Source of the DNA: Oreocharis arfaki
Lineage: Eukaryota; Chordata; Aves; Passeriformes; Paramythiidae
Reading direction: 5' to 3'
Length of the DNA: 64,000 nt
Assembly (NCBI GenBank): GCA_013398015.1
Contig: VZRR01013890.1
Coordinates: 17,976-81,975, forward strand
This document shows positions 36,501 to 49,559 of this stretch, one piece after another. The notes beneath the pieces are model-generated. The model was given only the letters and a program-made list of their open reading frames with translations, was not told the DNA's origin and ran no database searches. The position numbers and the translations under genes are program-made. Every line of letters starts with the position of its first letter. Position 1 is the stretch's first letter.

Positions 36501-37990
36501 GCCACAGATAAAGAAGTATGTAAACTGGCGTTTTGGGGAACCCCGAAATCAACACCCAAGGGTCATACTATTTCCCTTGCTTCAGTGGCTCCTCCCAGGT
36601 TGTACACGTGACACAAATGGTGGCTGTCTATGCTATTTATTTTGTTATCTTCTGTCTTGATGTATTTTTCAGGTAAGTAAAGTTGCCACTAGATTATATT
36701 CACTTGAAAGATCTGTCTGACTGTCCCACAAGTAATCTGAATCTCATATATTTCAAATGCATCCTTGCAGAACTGTGGATTTAGGCACATGGTACTTATA
36801 ATCTAAAAATCGATGGTTTCATTAATAAAAATAGTGTATCTATGCATGAAGCTGTGGAAAGCTCTTCTAAGGATTATCTGCACTGCAAGGGCTGCTGTTA
36901 TATTGAAGTCTACCACTAATATAGACAAAGGATTAGAAGACAAAAGTTTGGGTTTTTTTCATCTTCCCACCATTGTCATCAGCAGCAAGATTAATTAATG
37001 TAATAAAACTTATTTTCTGTTGGTATATCTGAGTCCATACCATGAATGTTGTTGGCATAGCGGTGGCAGATAGAACTTTTTTCAACAGAACATATGGCTA
37101 CATAATTTTGCCCATGATGATTTTTAACGTACCTTAAATGTATGCAAATACAACACACAGAGTGGTGTAGCCATTTGAGTACTCTTTTGAGGGCCAGATT
37201 AGGTCTCATGAATAACAAGAACCATTTTGTTCTTATTAGGGGTATCTAAAGATAAATGTGAAAGAACAGGTATTCCTGTACTTCCTAGTAAACGTTATAT
37301 TCAGATTGCCAAGTCATTCAGCTCATAGTCCTCATATTCTCTCACATTTACTGGACAAGGAAAATGAATGTACATTAAAAAGTATTGTACAACTGCCCCT
37401 TTAGCTTCTCAATTTTTTAAAACTGTCTTCTGAAAGTTCAAGGGAAAACCATTTTATCAGTAGAAACATACTTTAATGTCAAACCTCTGAAATGCTTTGA
37501 GCAGGACATACGGAAAATCAGACCACACAAAATAAGTTTTTCCACTGAATATCTCACTATTAAGACATATGTTCATAATCCTAAATAGGCCTAGGTCCTG
37601 CTGTGACAAAAATCACATGTCCTATGAATTGTGCATTCTGTGCAGCTATCCAAGATTTATGTTCCAAAAAGAAAACGAAAGAAAAAAAATACTAGAAAAC
37701 ATAAAGGAAATTGAAAAGCATTAATCACTTTTTTTTCCTGGTAAATGGACCATGTAATACTGCAATTTTTAATATAATTTCAAATATCCCTTGGGTATTG
37801 ATTCTATTGTGGTTCTGTTAGAAAATTAAACAGCAAGAAAAGATTTTAAAGAAGAATTATTTTATCTAGCGGAATAACAATACAGTGAGAGTAAAACAAA
37901 AAAAATGATTGATTATAGAACAATAAGTGAAAAAGAATAGGAAAAACTTAACATTAGCAAGTTAGCAAAATGTCAAAATCTTTAAAGATT
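33594..37990. other. AT-rich non-coding stretch
   Basis: No gene, LTR or CR1 recognised in 4.4 kb. It holds one GGGGAACCCC word at 36,535-36,544 (see rejected items). Confidence 0.6.
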
Positions 37991-37997
37991 TTACAAA

Positions 37998-38122
37998 ATT
38001 ATAGAATCATAGAAATTTTTAGTTTGAAAAAGACGTTTAAGAATACCAAATCCAAATCTCAATTTGTCATAGAATGAGATCAGTTTGGTCAGTAGGACCT
38101 GCCTTTCACAAACCCATGTTGA
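37998..38122 (-). pseudogene. CR1 LINE remnant: reverse-transcriptase piece joined to a 3' tail
   Basis: On the minus strand, 38,060-38,122 encodes Q-H-G-F-V-K-G-R-S in one frame. After a one-base deletion it continues L-T-K-L-I-S-F-Y-D-K in the next frame. In CR1 elements these are one continuous motif (HGFVKG then SCLTNL) of the reverse-transcriptase domain. Immediately downstream, 37,998-38,055 is a CR1 3' tail (on the plus strand 'atagaatcatagaa' and 'ttgaaaaagacgtttaag'). Several hundred bases that normally separate these parts are missing, so this is either one copy with an internal deletion or two fragments brought together. Confidence 0.8.
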
Positions 38123-38125
38123 GTG

Positions 38126-40000
38126 GATCATACAGAGAAAAAAATTTAACCAATTTTTTAAAAAATTATGTGTGTCTGAAAGCTTGACTAGACTAAAAAG
38201 AGAAAAAAAAAAGATTAAAATACTAAGTGGGTAGGAAAGGCAAGCACTTTTAAATCTGAATAAAAGTTTGATGAAACAGTAAAAATTAAGGGAAATCAAC
38301 TGCTTTTTCAATTGGTGACACTAATTTTCAGACTATTAGAATGTCTTTTTAACTAAGAGACTAAAATTCGGTTGATTGCTATGCTTTCTTTCTGTATTAT
38401 TAGCTGATAGAACAAAAGAAAAGATATTTGTTTGGAGTCAAAATTTTATTACTGATATTTTAGTGAAAAAATGAAACTACTCTTCATTTCCAAGAGAAGT
38501 GTTGAAGAGAAAAGATTACAGAATCAAATTAAGATTTCTTTCTTTCTTCCCATTATCTGCTTTTCATCTCATTCTTTTGTTTGTATAGATAAGACAGTTG
38601 TTGTTGCTTTTCTTTCCACCATAAAGATGCAAGGTATTCCTCTTTTGTATTTTGCAAGCAATAATAACAATGTGTAAATAACAATATGTGTGTGTGTATA
38701 GCATGCTGCTGCTATTTTACTGTATTACAGTGAGCAAAATCAAATAAACCACAACATTAAACAAGAAAAATTATCATTTAGTACTCATAGATTTTAAGAC
38801 AGTTAACTCCATATTTGCTCTTAATCTGTGGAAACTTAACTTGAATCTCTTAATTAAAGTCATATTTCTTTACATTATAGTGCAACTCTTTACTTAAATC
38901 CTGAGCTCACATTTTATGTTTCTGGAGCCATAATAGCCTCTTGAAAATAAGAGGAAGAATTTTATATCTGTAACTGTTAGGTATCTTATGACCTGGAATG
39001 GACCTTAAACAAAGAGTAAATTCTTTGTTTGGATGTTCAGCCATCAGAGCCTACCCACTCATATTGAAAATCTGAGAAGATCCACAAAGATTTTAGAAAT
39101 AGACAATTGATTCAAGCTTTAGGTTTTTTCATTAAGACAGGGCTGAGTTCCCAGTTCATGCTCAGAAATAGACATGGTACAACATCTTCAAAAACAATTG
39201 CATTGATGCTTTCAGGAATGGCAAAACAGTAGATTTCTCTTCTCTGATCTTGTTCTCAGAAATATCTGAATTGTTTTAAGTGGCATTTTCAAGGACATTT
39301 CACCCTGAGGCACAGTCATTCTTCATGGAATTACTAAATTGAGTGGTTCAAGTTCAGCAAAGCAAATTAAAACAGTGTTTAGATGATATTAGCCATGACT
39401 CTTCCCCTATGTGAAAAGTCATATAATTCTAATATTTTAATTCTTTCAGTGTTTATCTCTTCCTCCAAATGATAGTTTAGAGTTATCTTGAAACTGAATG
39501 AAGCTTACCTAATAGTAATAAATTGAATTTTGACAATACTTAAATGATTAATATTAATGTAAGATAGAATTACAGAAATCAGAAATTAGGTGATATGTTG
39601 TATATATATGTATACTTCTCACTAATTATCTTGATAAATCCTGTCAGTCTCATTGAGCAAGATGACAGCTTGCTTTTTTCTTCTTTACTGTCCAAATTCT
39701 GAAAATATTCAACACAAAATTCAGACAACTAAAAAGAGAAGATAAGAAGAGCATCACAAAGAATTTTAAATGCTAGGAAATTAACCTCAGTATGAGACAC
39801 TCAATCATAGTTAAATCTAGAACAAACACAGTTAGAACATAATTACATAAAGAGATGGAAATAGTTAACAATTCAGAGACTTGATTTCGCCTAGCATGTT
39901 ACTTGGGTCTAGTTACATCTATACACCCACGTAAGTCACACTGAAGGATGCAGCTCAGTTACGATATTTTTCTCACTCTCTGCCTTATAAACTGCTGCTT
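38126..40000. other. AT-rich non-coding stretch
   Basis: No gene or mobile element recognised. Short TG and TA runs lie at 38,688-38,698 and 39,600-39,614. Confidence 0.6.
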
Positions 40001-40004
40001 GGTT

Positions 40005-40550
40005 TGTTCTGCCTGGAGAAGGCTCTGGGGAGTCCTTAGAGCACCTTCCAGTGCCTGAAGGGGGCCTCCAAGAGAGCTGAAGATGGACTCCTTGCGAGAG
40101 CATGTAGTGATAGGAGAGGGGGCAATGGCTTCAAACTGAGAGAGGTTAGCTTTAGACAAGCCATAAGGAAGAAATTCTTTGTTATGTAGGTGATGAGACA
40201 CTAGAATGGGATTCTCCCCATCTTGGGAGGAGTTCAAGAACAGGCTGGATGGGACCCTGGGCAGCCTAGAGTGGCAGAAGGTGTCCGTGCCCATAGTGGA
40301 GGGAGGGAGGGAACAAGATAGGACATATCTTAATGGTGGACTTGGCCGTGCTAGTTTGATGGTTGGACTCAGTGACCTTACAAATCTTTTCCAGCATAAA
40401 CCATTCTATGATTCTGTGATGTTTAAGGACTTGATGGTTGGACTCAGTGACCTTACAAATCTTTTCCAGCATAAACCATTCTATGATTCTGTGATGTTTA
40501 AGGACCCTTCCAACACTAAATATGCTAAGATTCAATTCTACAATTCTATT
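40005..40550 (+). mobile_element. CR1 LINE 3' end, 5'-truncated, with duplicated tail
   Basis: The plus strand shows the order of a CR1 3' region: 'ctggagaaggctctgggga', 'gcaatggcttcaaactgag', 'aaggaagaaattctttgt', 'caagaacaggctgg', 'ttgatggttggactcagtga' and 'attctatgattctgtgatg'. The 3' tail is duplicated in tandem. After the second unit another tail-like stretch follows ('ggacccttccaacacta', then 'ttctacaattctatt'). The long open frame across it (160 codons) is non-coding CR1 3' sequence, as shown by the repeated peptide encoded by the 75-bp units. Confidence 0.92.
40356..40505. repeat. Perfect 75-bp tandem duplication (2 units) in the CR1 tail
   Basis: Units 40,356-40,430 and 40,431-40,505 are identical. 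Each begins 'ttgatggttggactc' and ends 'gtttaaggac'. Perfect identity suggests a recent event or polymorphism. Confidence 0.96.
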
Positions 40551-43500
40551 CTTCGTTCTATTCTGAAAAATTTTCACAAACATGCAGTACTGTTGCAAGG
40601 GCAAAGCTTGACAGGTTCTGCAGATATCTACCAGGTTGTCTTCACACTATGCCAATCTACCGTGATTTCTTCCCTGGCACAGGAATAGCCACAGTTCTCC
40701 GCCACCACGCGTATATCAATGTTCTGCTGCAATTTAAAAAGAGGTAAAAAATTTGGCTATAATAACAGGCAGCAATTAAATAAGTTGTTATTCATTTTAA
40801 GAATCACCTGACAAATCAGCTCTTAAAATGTCTTCTAAAGGAAAGCAGAATTTTGTCTAGGGGAGGTATGTGTTTGTTAAGCTTGTGTAATAGGAGTAAG
40901 AAAGAAGTTTTATGAGGGAAATGAAGACCTGTTTAAAAAAGATATGTTTCATAGAAATGACTTATTTATTCAAAACTATAACAACAAAAGCCTTCTTCTC
41001 AGACGACAACATTATTGGGATTGATTTCTTGTTTCTCAGGAGAGCTATAGTTCCCATGCACCTTCCTCTCTCTGATGGTTTTTAATTGTAAACAATGTTT
41101 CTGCTAAAGTGTCGTATCTGGAGACATCTGTAGCAGTCTTCAGCAGTTCAGCAAATACAGCAATTGTGTGGTTGGAGGTATAGTCCTGCCAAGAATCATG
41201 ATCTATAGAGAGAAGTGGTGGAAGTTGATGGAAGCATACTTCTTATACATTACAACAGTAGCACATCGTGGAAACTGCCCGTGGGGACTATTTAGCTAGA
41301 AATCTGCAGGGTATTTTTTTCCCCAGAAGTCAAATGCTATTACTCAAAATATCCTGGACTTAGAGTCACCCTCTGGTTTTAATAAATATCCTTCATCTGA
41401 ACCAGTTGCTTACAGCCACCAGTTTGGACTGTTGCTAGGATATCTCAGCGACATCTCAAACAAATTTCTTGCTTTCTCTCTTTAGGCCATGCTCTTTCTC
41501 AGGGCCCTGACTGCAGCAGGATCTTGCTGTCCTGAAATAATTTTCTCTGTACTCAGCCTTTGCAAGCTCCTAACAGCCCTCGGGGATTTAGTTGTCCCTG
41601 TTCAAAGTTTGCTCTGATGTGGTGCAGCCGTGTAATCTTAGATCAGATCTCTGGAAAACAGAGAAGCAGTAAGAAGAGATGAAATGAGCATCCCCTTGCC
41701 TGGATGTTGATTTATACATACTATATCATGAAGTAAAGAGCAGTGAGGGGCTATCATGTCTTGAAATGAAACCTTGTGCGTGCTACTTCACAATCTTAGG
41801 TTAAAAATGTGTAATGCAATTGCTTGGAAAAATTATTTTCCCTAAAATTTTATTATCAAGCGGTGTGTCCTGCTCTTTTGTAAGTGAAACTTTCCTCAGA
41901 AATCTTAAAGAAAAGTAGATTAAAAGACAGCCCTACAGCATAAAAGTATCTTTGTATTCTTTTATAAGATATCCTGCAGTATTTTTACAGTAAGGATGTG
42001 CAGTTTAAGGCATGATAGGAAGTAATATAAACTACAATTTCTTGAATAAATTAACAAAATATTTGGAAGGTTTGCTGTATTTTTTATTGATTGGTCACAT
42101 ATTTATGCATCCAAAATTGTAATTTAACATATATGTTTTAACAATGAGAAAAGAATTTTGCTCTTCTCTAAGTCTCTTCTGATATGAGAAGACAGGTTTT
42201 GGTCCTATGTAGAGCTGGCAAATTTGCCGTCTCTGTTACATTGCAAAACCATGGAATTAGGTTAAACACTAAGAGCTTGCATCCTATTTTCACAAAGTGA
42301 TTGTGCACAAACAAGTATTCATGGCTTCATGTTGAACAAACTCCATCACACAGAGATTAATAGGTATATATGTCTATTTGACTTTGTTACGTGAGCACAC
42401 AGACACGTCCTCAACACAGAGACAACTGAGCTGTGAAACCCTAATTCCTAATTCCCATGTTTTTAACCTTTTCTCTATTCCGTTCTGGGTTGTTCCATCT
42501 GATCAGGCAGAAGCCAACAAAATTGGAGATATTTTATAAATTTTTTTCTTTGTTCATTTAAAAGGTAAGGATATTGCAAAGCAGATTTTTTTCTCATATT
42601 ATCTTTGTATTCTTTTTGCTAAAACTAAAAGTTTTGATGGTTAGATTCTGACATGGTATCAGCAAAGAAAAAAAACCAAAAAACAAATTAGTAAAATTGA
42701 CCATTCCCCTGTGGATTTTCTATCAGGAATTGTGATGCATCTGGCAATTTCTAAAGAGACTTTGCTGCATAGCCTATTGCAAGAGACATATTAGTGTTAT
42801 TATAGCTGTTACACTGCATGCATATATTCATTTGACACATTTTTATATTTTATAAAAATATACATTGATTTTAGGTCTTCTGCAAGTGATGAAAAACAGC
42901 TACCAGAGACAATTAAAGAGCAGTGCTGTTCAGTCATTCCCATGAAATCCAATATGCTTTCTCATAATCTGTGGTCATTTTATAGCATTCTGTCATTGAG
43001 ATATGTAAGTGATTATTCTGTTTGCATTAAATTGAGAAAAAGAATGCAATGAGGTTCAATTGCAGGAGCTTAAGAGTCAAAAGACAATCAGGTACCCAAG
43101 TCTAAAGAAGACTCCAGCTGCTAAACTGCAACATAAATATTTTACCTGGAATAGAAAATGCATTGGGTGCAGTAGGGAAAATTTTTTTATATTTTTAAAT
43201 AATTCTATTTTTATTGCTCACTATATTCTCAGTGGCCATATGTGACTAAATATGGATTTTGGTATTACTTTAAATGATCACTGGTGTCCTTTTGCTCACT
43301 CTAGATGGATGGTAGCACGTTAGAAGGAAAATCTCCTGAGATGTGATACCAAAGAACAGATAAAGGCAGACTGCTGCTGAAGAAGATGACATAGTCTCAA
43401 AAGGAAAAGGCAATTTTAAAAAAAATTATTTTCAGGGCATGCAGTACTAAAAGTAAATAGCAAATTTATCCTCTAAATAAATGCAGATGACACACTATAC

Positions 43501-44126
43501 ACTGTCTCACACTGCAGGTTAATTGTGAGGAGGACTACTTGCCTCACTAAGGTTACTTATTAAGCCAGTAAATCCCACTTATATTTGCACTACAGTAGTG
43601 TAAAGGAGAACCAGATGATGATTAGCCTAAATCAAAATAATTTTAATAACGCTGTGATGGTCTGTAAAATAGTGAAAATATTTATTGAATGTGATAACTT
43701 GTGTTCAATGATGCTGGAATCAATGGGAGGAGGGTACATAGAATTTCTCCTTCTGGGATACATTTCTTTTGTGGTTCAAAACTCTGGAAGCTGTTTGAAT
43801 TCATCTATCTGCAGATATACATGCCCTAAAGGGGGATTTTCTCTTAGAAAATGATGATGTTTGGCACCTATTCCTCACAACCTATAGTGATGAATATCTC
43901 TCAAAAAACATCTCCGTTTTTCAGGGAAGCATCTTTTATTCTTTATTTCTTGAAAGTTTTCTGTTTCTCAGATTTAGCAGGGTAGCTGATCTCTTCTAGC
44001 CATAGAGGGGTTTTTCACCCATTTCACTTAATTACTCAGGAGTTTTAATACTCTTAATACTGGCATTTCACATGCTGAGTGTTCATTTTCCCCTGAAAAT
44101 TGTATTTTTCTGAAAAAAGTGTAGTG
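40551..44126. other. AT-rich non-coding stretch
   Basis: No gene or repeat family recognised. There is a small A-rich patch at 42,668-42,690. Confidence 0.6.
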
Positions 44127-44172
44127 GCTAAGACTGTGACCACATCTGAGCTAAGACAGTGACCACATCTGA
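44127..44172. repeat. 23-bp tandem duplication
   Basis: Units 44,127-44,149 and 44,150-44,172 ('gctaagac' then 'gtgaccacatctga') differ at one base. Confidence 0.93.
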
Positions 44173-44229
44173 ATCATTGTCAGTGTGGCAATACTAGTTA
44201 GAGACCAGTGGTTAGGGACCCAAATCTTA

Positions 44230-44900
44230 CAAAATGTTTTCCCAGAAGCAATTGCATATTCATTAGGATATTTATATCACGTAAATTGCTTCTGCTATTA
44301 TAGCTTTCTTCATCTAGGCAGCTAGACTAAATAACATCGGCAAATTTGATCCTCTCGCCAATTACACCTATCTAGAAAGACAAGCCCGAATAAGCTCAAA
44401 TCTTGTCATCGTTGTTTGAATTCTATAAGCTTTGATTACTGATATCTTCCTATGTAGTCAGCAGTGCAAAGGAATAAATCTGTTGAAAACAGTGGATTAA
44501 ATGGATGACAAATTACCCATGTTTCAGTAGCAGACAAAGTAAACCTTCATTTGTGTCTGCCAGGATGATTATATAACTCTGCAGTTCTTTATAGCAAATT
44601 TCTAATTATATAAAAGCTGGATTTTCTTCAATACTCCCTACTGGTTTGTTATTACATGCATATATCAGCAGCTTGCACTGAAGATGAATTGTGATAATCA
44701 GAGCAGGCATCCCAATGGATTGACTTATTGGAACATTGCTGCATCTGACTGAGGCCTCACGAGGATTTATATCTCAAAGGTAGCAAGGAGGCAGCCAGAG
44801 ATTGTATTTAGCTAAAAAACAAATGCCATGTTTGTACCTGATTGCCCCCAGAGCGTACTTGGTTTCTGAGCCTCTGACTTACTGGAAATAATGATAAAAC
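44230..44900. promoter_or_regulatory. Candidate conserved non-coding region
   Basis: About 670 bp free of recognisable repeats, moderate in composition, with no microsatellite-like decay. It contains an octamer-like ATGCATAT at 44,657-44,664 and several AT cores. The call rests on impression only; a cross-species alignment would decide it. Confidence 0.15.
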
Positions 44901-44991
44901 GCTGAAAGTCATTATAAGGAATCTACTTAGTTTAAAATATATATTATTGTGATGTTTAGCTTTGCAATAACAGCACTAATTTCTTGGTTTG

Positions 44992-45007
44992 TTTTTTTTT
45001 TTTTTTT
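44992..45007. repeat. Poly(T) run of 16
   Basis: Simple T run preceded by 'cttggtttg'. Confidence 0.85.
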
Positions 45008-48000
45008 ATAAACTGTATTGCTTATGCTAATAAAGGACAGCAGAAAATGTACTACAGTTTGTTATTTAAACTGCTATGCTAATAGCAAGTATCTTCTCTT
45101 AGTCACCTTGCAAATTCAGACTTACTCAACAAGTACAGTATAATTACTTTTTAAAATTCATCCCAGCTTTCATTGTAAATCTTCAGATATGCTTTTTAAT
45201 CTATTATTTTCCCTGTGTTTCATTTTTACAACCGTTTATGCATGTGCTAATTCTCATTTTTAGAATAGAGTCCTGTGAAAAGCCTAGAGCAGTTCCTGGG
45301 TTCTGCTGGTGTTCTTGGCCTGAGAAGGCAATTTAAATTCTTCTGCATCTTTCTTCACTCCGGCCGGGGAGATGTTCGTGTTCCTTGGTATGTAACTGCA
45401 ATACCATAGAAAAAAAGACTTAATTGGAGAGTGTAACCATTCCAGAGCAATTTTCCAACTACTTTACAGAGCTTCATTGATAGCAAGAAACTTGAGAGCA
45501 TTCTTCTAAGATTGTACCTACACCAGTAGGTGCAGGGACATTTAAGATTCTGCTTGGACTAACTAAGAAAATGTAGAAATGAGCATTTATGTACCTCCCT
45601 CATGTCTTGAATGGGTCAGGTGTGGCTAAATGAGTTATCTGGATGCGTAGTATATGTCTGTCCTGCAAAGCCAAGTTGTTTTAGCTCAGGTGCATTTTCT
45701 TCAAATGAAGCTGCATTGGTTTTAAACCTGAATTGAGACCTACAAGGAGCAGTTCTATGCAATATAGGCTTGTCAGACATACTTCTAGCTCAGACTGCTG
45801 ATCCTAAGTATTTTTTTTCAGTTTAGATACACTTTCAAAGAAATCATGGGTATTTTCTGCTTTTTTCACTCCCAAGCCTAAACGTCTGTCAAAGACATTT
45901 GTTTCCTTAGAAATGCTGACCTTTTCAATGTGCTGGCATTCACCCAGGCACTTACACACTTGTCTCCTTGGAGTGAAGACATGTTTGGTTCAATTTCGAG
46001 CGGCACAGACACTTCCTTTCATATTTCACCACCCTAATTTAAGTGTTCTCCACGTGTCAAACAAGAGACGTACCGAGATCTTGGCAGGCACGGAAGAGCA
46101 AGAATGATATAAGATGACCTTTGTAACAATATGTCTGTTGCTGTTATAGTGATATAGGCTATTTATTATTATGTAGTGACTTTTCAACCTCTGTGTCACA
46201 GAGGAGCATCTAAAGAATTCATAGCTTTCTTTCTTTTTTTTGTCAAGACATTAATGGGGAATATGAATAAACATTTATCCTTATGATCTCTTTACAAGGG
46301 ATTATAATAATAGATTATAATTGTATAGCCTCTCAGAAGAAATCACTTCTGATGAGCTGGTAAGAAATTAGAAGTGAAAGAGTAAGATTAAGATAGGAAA
46401 GAAGTAGTTGAATAACTGCTTGCAAAAAGTAGCTGTTTGTAAAGTTCTGCATTCATGAGAGCAGATTCTTCCCAGAGAAAAATAGAGAATTTTTTTATGC
46501 TCTATCCAGCTATTTCTCATAGTTTCTTTTAAAAGTTTTGTTGGTTTTTTTTTTTTTTACAATAAGGCCTTCAATGGCTTAAACAAATTGGCAAGTAGGG
46601 TTTAAGTGTAATCCGTGACAGAAGTATTAGAAACTTACAGAAGCTCAGCAGCATGGTGAGAACAAAAGTAAACAGAGAACTAGTACTTCAATCAGCCAAG
46701 AGCTGAGAATGAGAATATGAGAATGAAATGCTGCAAAACAAAAGGACATTATTAAAGTTGTTTAGATCTTCTACATAAAAAACAAACAAACAAAAACCTG
46801 GAAGAAACCAAACCTCTTGTTTTTCATTAACATTTTAATTCTAATTCAATCTTTTCCAGACAGCAGAAAACTTCTACCCTTCGTAAATTAAATTCACTGG
46901 TGAGTAATGAAGTAATGTCAATCATTAGGTTGGACCAGCCAAGCAAAACACTTAGGCTCTTATATCCTGAAATACACGTTTCCTCTTTCAGACTACATGG
47001 TACCTGCTCCCTATTTTGTCACCTTTGCTGAAATGGCAGAGAACTAAAATGAGGAAGAATCTTCCTTTATATGAGTCAAATTATATGCTAGAGTACTGAA
47101 GGGCAGATGTTTTCGAAATTATTTCATACATTTTGGAGTATCCTAGAATCAGATTTTTGATAAAGGATCATCTTTGAGACCTTCCTTCCTGAGCACATAA
47201 ATGAAGCCTCAAAAAAAATATTATCCTTCACTTGGAAATTTTTAAATAAAATAAATAATTAAATATGTGTTCACATATTTAAATAAATAAGTGTTCTGTC
47301 CTTCAACATTCATGCAGCTTGGGCTTTAGCTTTCTCTGCTCAAGAAACCTGCATCTTTGTAAAATGTCCATTGCAAACAACTTTTTTCTTTCCATATCAA
47401 AGTAACATTAAAAAAATTCCAGGTGCTGGAATTACACTTTTTGGTCTCATCACGTCTTCTCTTATCTGGCAAGCATTTGTCATTTGTTGGTGCATGTCTT
47501 AGGCAAGCATATCAACACTGTGAAGGACAAAAAAGTCTACTTTTATTTCCTCTCTTCCTATCCTGGTGTCTCACAAGAATCACAGTGGACAACACGAAAA
47601 TACCTCAAGTTATGAAGAAAATGAGAAATTTATTGGTTCAAAGATTTTAGCAGGGAGTTTATATGTAATTTCCTTTAATCATGTGATGAAGAAAGGTAAA
47701 AGACATCTAAGTACAAAGAAACTGTGAAAATTTTCCTGTCTATTCTTACTTGGTGAGGCAAGAAGTTTTTTATGAATTAGCATCGTGTGTACAACAAGTA
47801 TATAAGCATTACTGCCCAGTGTGCAAGCATATCAGCAAGCATTTGTCTTCTTTGGTTTCGAATTCCATATATTTTTTTCTATTTTCTACTTTTTTTCTTT
47901 TCCTTTTTTTTTTTTTCAAATTTGGTTAAGTTGGGGGTTTTTTCTCCTCAATTTAATCTTCTGTCTGATTTTAAATCAGTTCTAACTAGGAAGTTTTACA

Positions 48001-48394
48001 GTCTTAATGGCATCATCAAATAATTTTCTGTAGAATATAAAATTTCAGTGATTGCAGTTTGCTCTGGTAGCTGCTACAATAACATCTTTGAAAATGGTGG
48101 GTAACTGTTAATGACTTTGTACATTACCTGTGCTCAGAGTCTCTATGTTAATTGGATTCGTGTCAAGATGATTAGCTATTTAAGTGTTCCTTTTTTCCCA
48201 GTGGGAGTCAGCGTGTTATTTATAAGAAATACATTCAGATTTATTCTATTCTGAAGTATTTGTATTAATGTTTTTCTAATTTAAAAGAAGGTTAGGTTGC
48301 AGAGAGTTATCCCTTTCTTGACTACCTTCACATCAAGTAATTATTATGCAGTCTTTGCCCTATTTTAGATCATCTACTTGACAGTCTATTTCTT
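45008..48394. other. AT-rich non-coding stretch
   Basis: No gene or mobile element recognised. Simple T-rich runs lie at 46,545-46,558 and 47,866-47,916, and an (AAAC)-like run at 46,777-46,795. A palindromic E-box CACGTG lies at 46,051-46,056. Confidence 0.55.
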
Positions 48395-48480
48395 TTTATG
48401 GATGTAGTAAAGACAGCAAGGACAAGTGGAGCGATTTGTCCAAGGTGACTAAGCAACCTAGAGCAGCAGAGTGATGAAGG
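48395..48480 (-). mobile_element. Possible ancient MIR-like SINE fragment
   Basis: On the plus strand 'ggagcgatttgtccaaggtgac' words followed by 'gcagagtgatg' are in the order of the reverse complement of an amniote MIR core (…cttgcccaaggtcac…gcagagc…). The similarity is short and weak. Confidence 0.25.
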
Positions 48481-49555
48481 TAACAAAGGTCTTCTGAGAC
48501 ACACGATACTGAATCTGTTGATGTGTTCAGCCTCTTTGCTAGAGAAATTTGCTATTACATTTGCCTTTTGTTGCTCTGCAGAACCAATGCATCTCTCAGG
48601 GAATGAACCAGGCTAGGTTCCAGCTGGCACCTCATCAACCAAATTCCTAGCAGTCAGATCGTGGGGTCTTTGTAGGAGATGTGTGAGGCAGAGAAAAGCC
48701 AGCTTCACTTTCAGAGTCTAGGATGAGTTTGAGAATGGAACAGTTAGAGGAAAATACCACAGCTTTTTTACATTTAAACTGAGAGCTGAGCAGAGGTAGT
48801 ATGGAAATCATTGAGAGACAATAAACAAGAAACTCTCAATCTTTTTTTAATTATTTGGATTTTTATTTTTGGGCTAGTTAACAATGCAAAGCCTCACTTT
48901 AAGGATTGTAACTGCCTCGGTCTGACTACAACTACTTATCTCTCCTTACCAGCCCAGTAACTCCATACATGAGAAATGAAATCCTCAAGATGTTAAACTA
49001 TACTTGCCAAAAACCTCTACAACTCTCTAACTATATTTCTAATAATATTTTAGTAAAACAAAGAAAAAAGAAAAACTACTTTTTATTGTATCTGTTGTTT
49101 GTTTGCTTAGAGATGAGCAAAATATTTTTAGGAACAGTTTATGTGACAAATTTAGTTCTTATGTATCATTCATGAAAAGACTATGCATATTTAGTAATTT
49201 GTTCACTATTCATAATTGATTGAAAGTGAATGCAAAAAAAAAGTGATGCAATATCAGGTTATTAAATCTCTACTTGTTTTCAAGGTAGGAAATATAAAAC
49301 ATTAAATACTAAGTAGTGGGGAAAAGACCCAGATGTTGGCAATTTAGAAGCTGTTATAAACACTTGTGTTTGTTATTCTCTTATCAGTCATGTTAGTCAT
49401 TGCCCAGTGTCATGGGATAGCAGTTTCTCTTTCCTGATATGTGTAACAGAAATAGAGGGCAGTTGTAAGCAATCCACTAGATTCCAACGAAGGAAGGAAG
49501 CCTGCAGTTCTCTCTGGTTTTGGTTTGTTCTTGTTTTCTCTATGTCTGTATTACA
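48481..49555. other. AT-rich non-coding stretch
   Basis: Nothing recognisable. There is an A run near 49,233. Confidence 0.6.
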
Positions 49556-49559
49556 CATT

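Noticed and set aside
36535..36544. GGGGAACCCC as an NF-kappaB site
   Set aside because: It fits the consensus, but one isolated 10-bp word in 64 kb without other support is weak.
40206..40688. 160-codon open frame as a protein with an internal repeat
   Set aside because: It is non-coding CR1 3' sequence; the peptide repeat is just the 75-bp tandem duplication translated.
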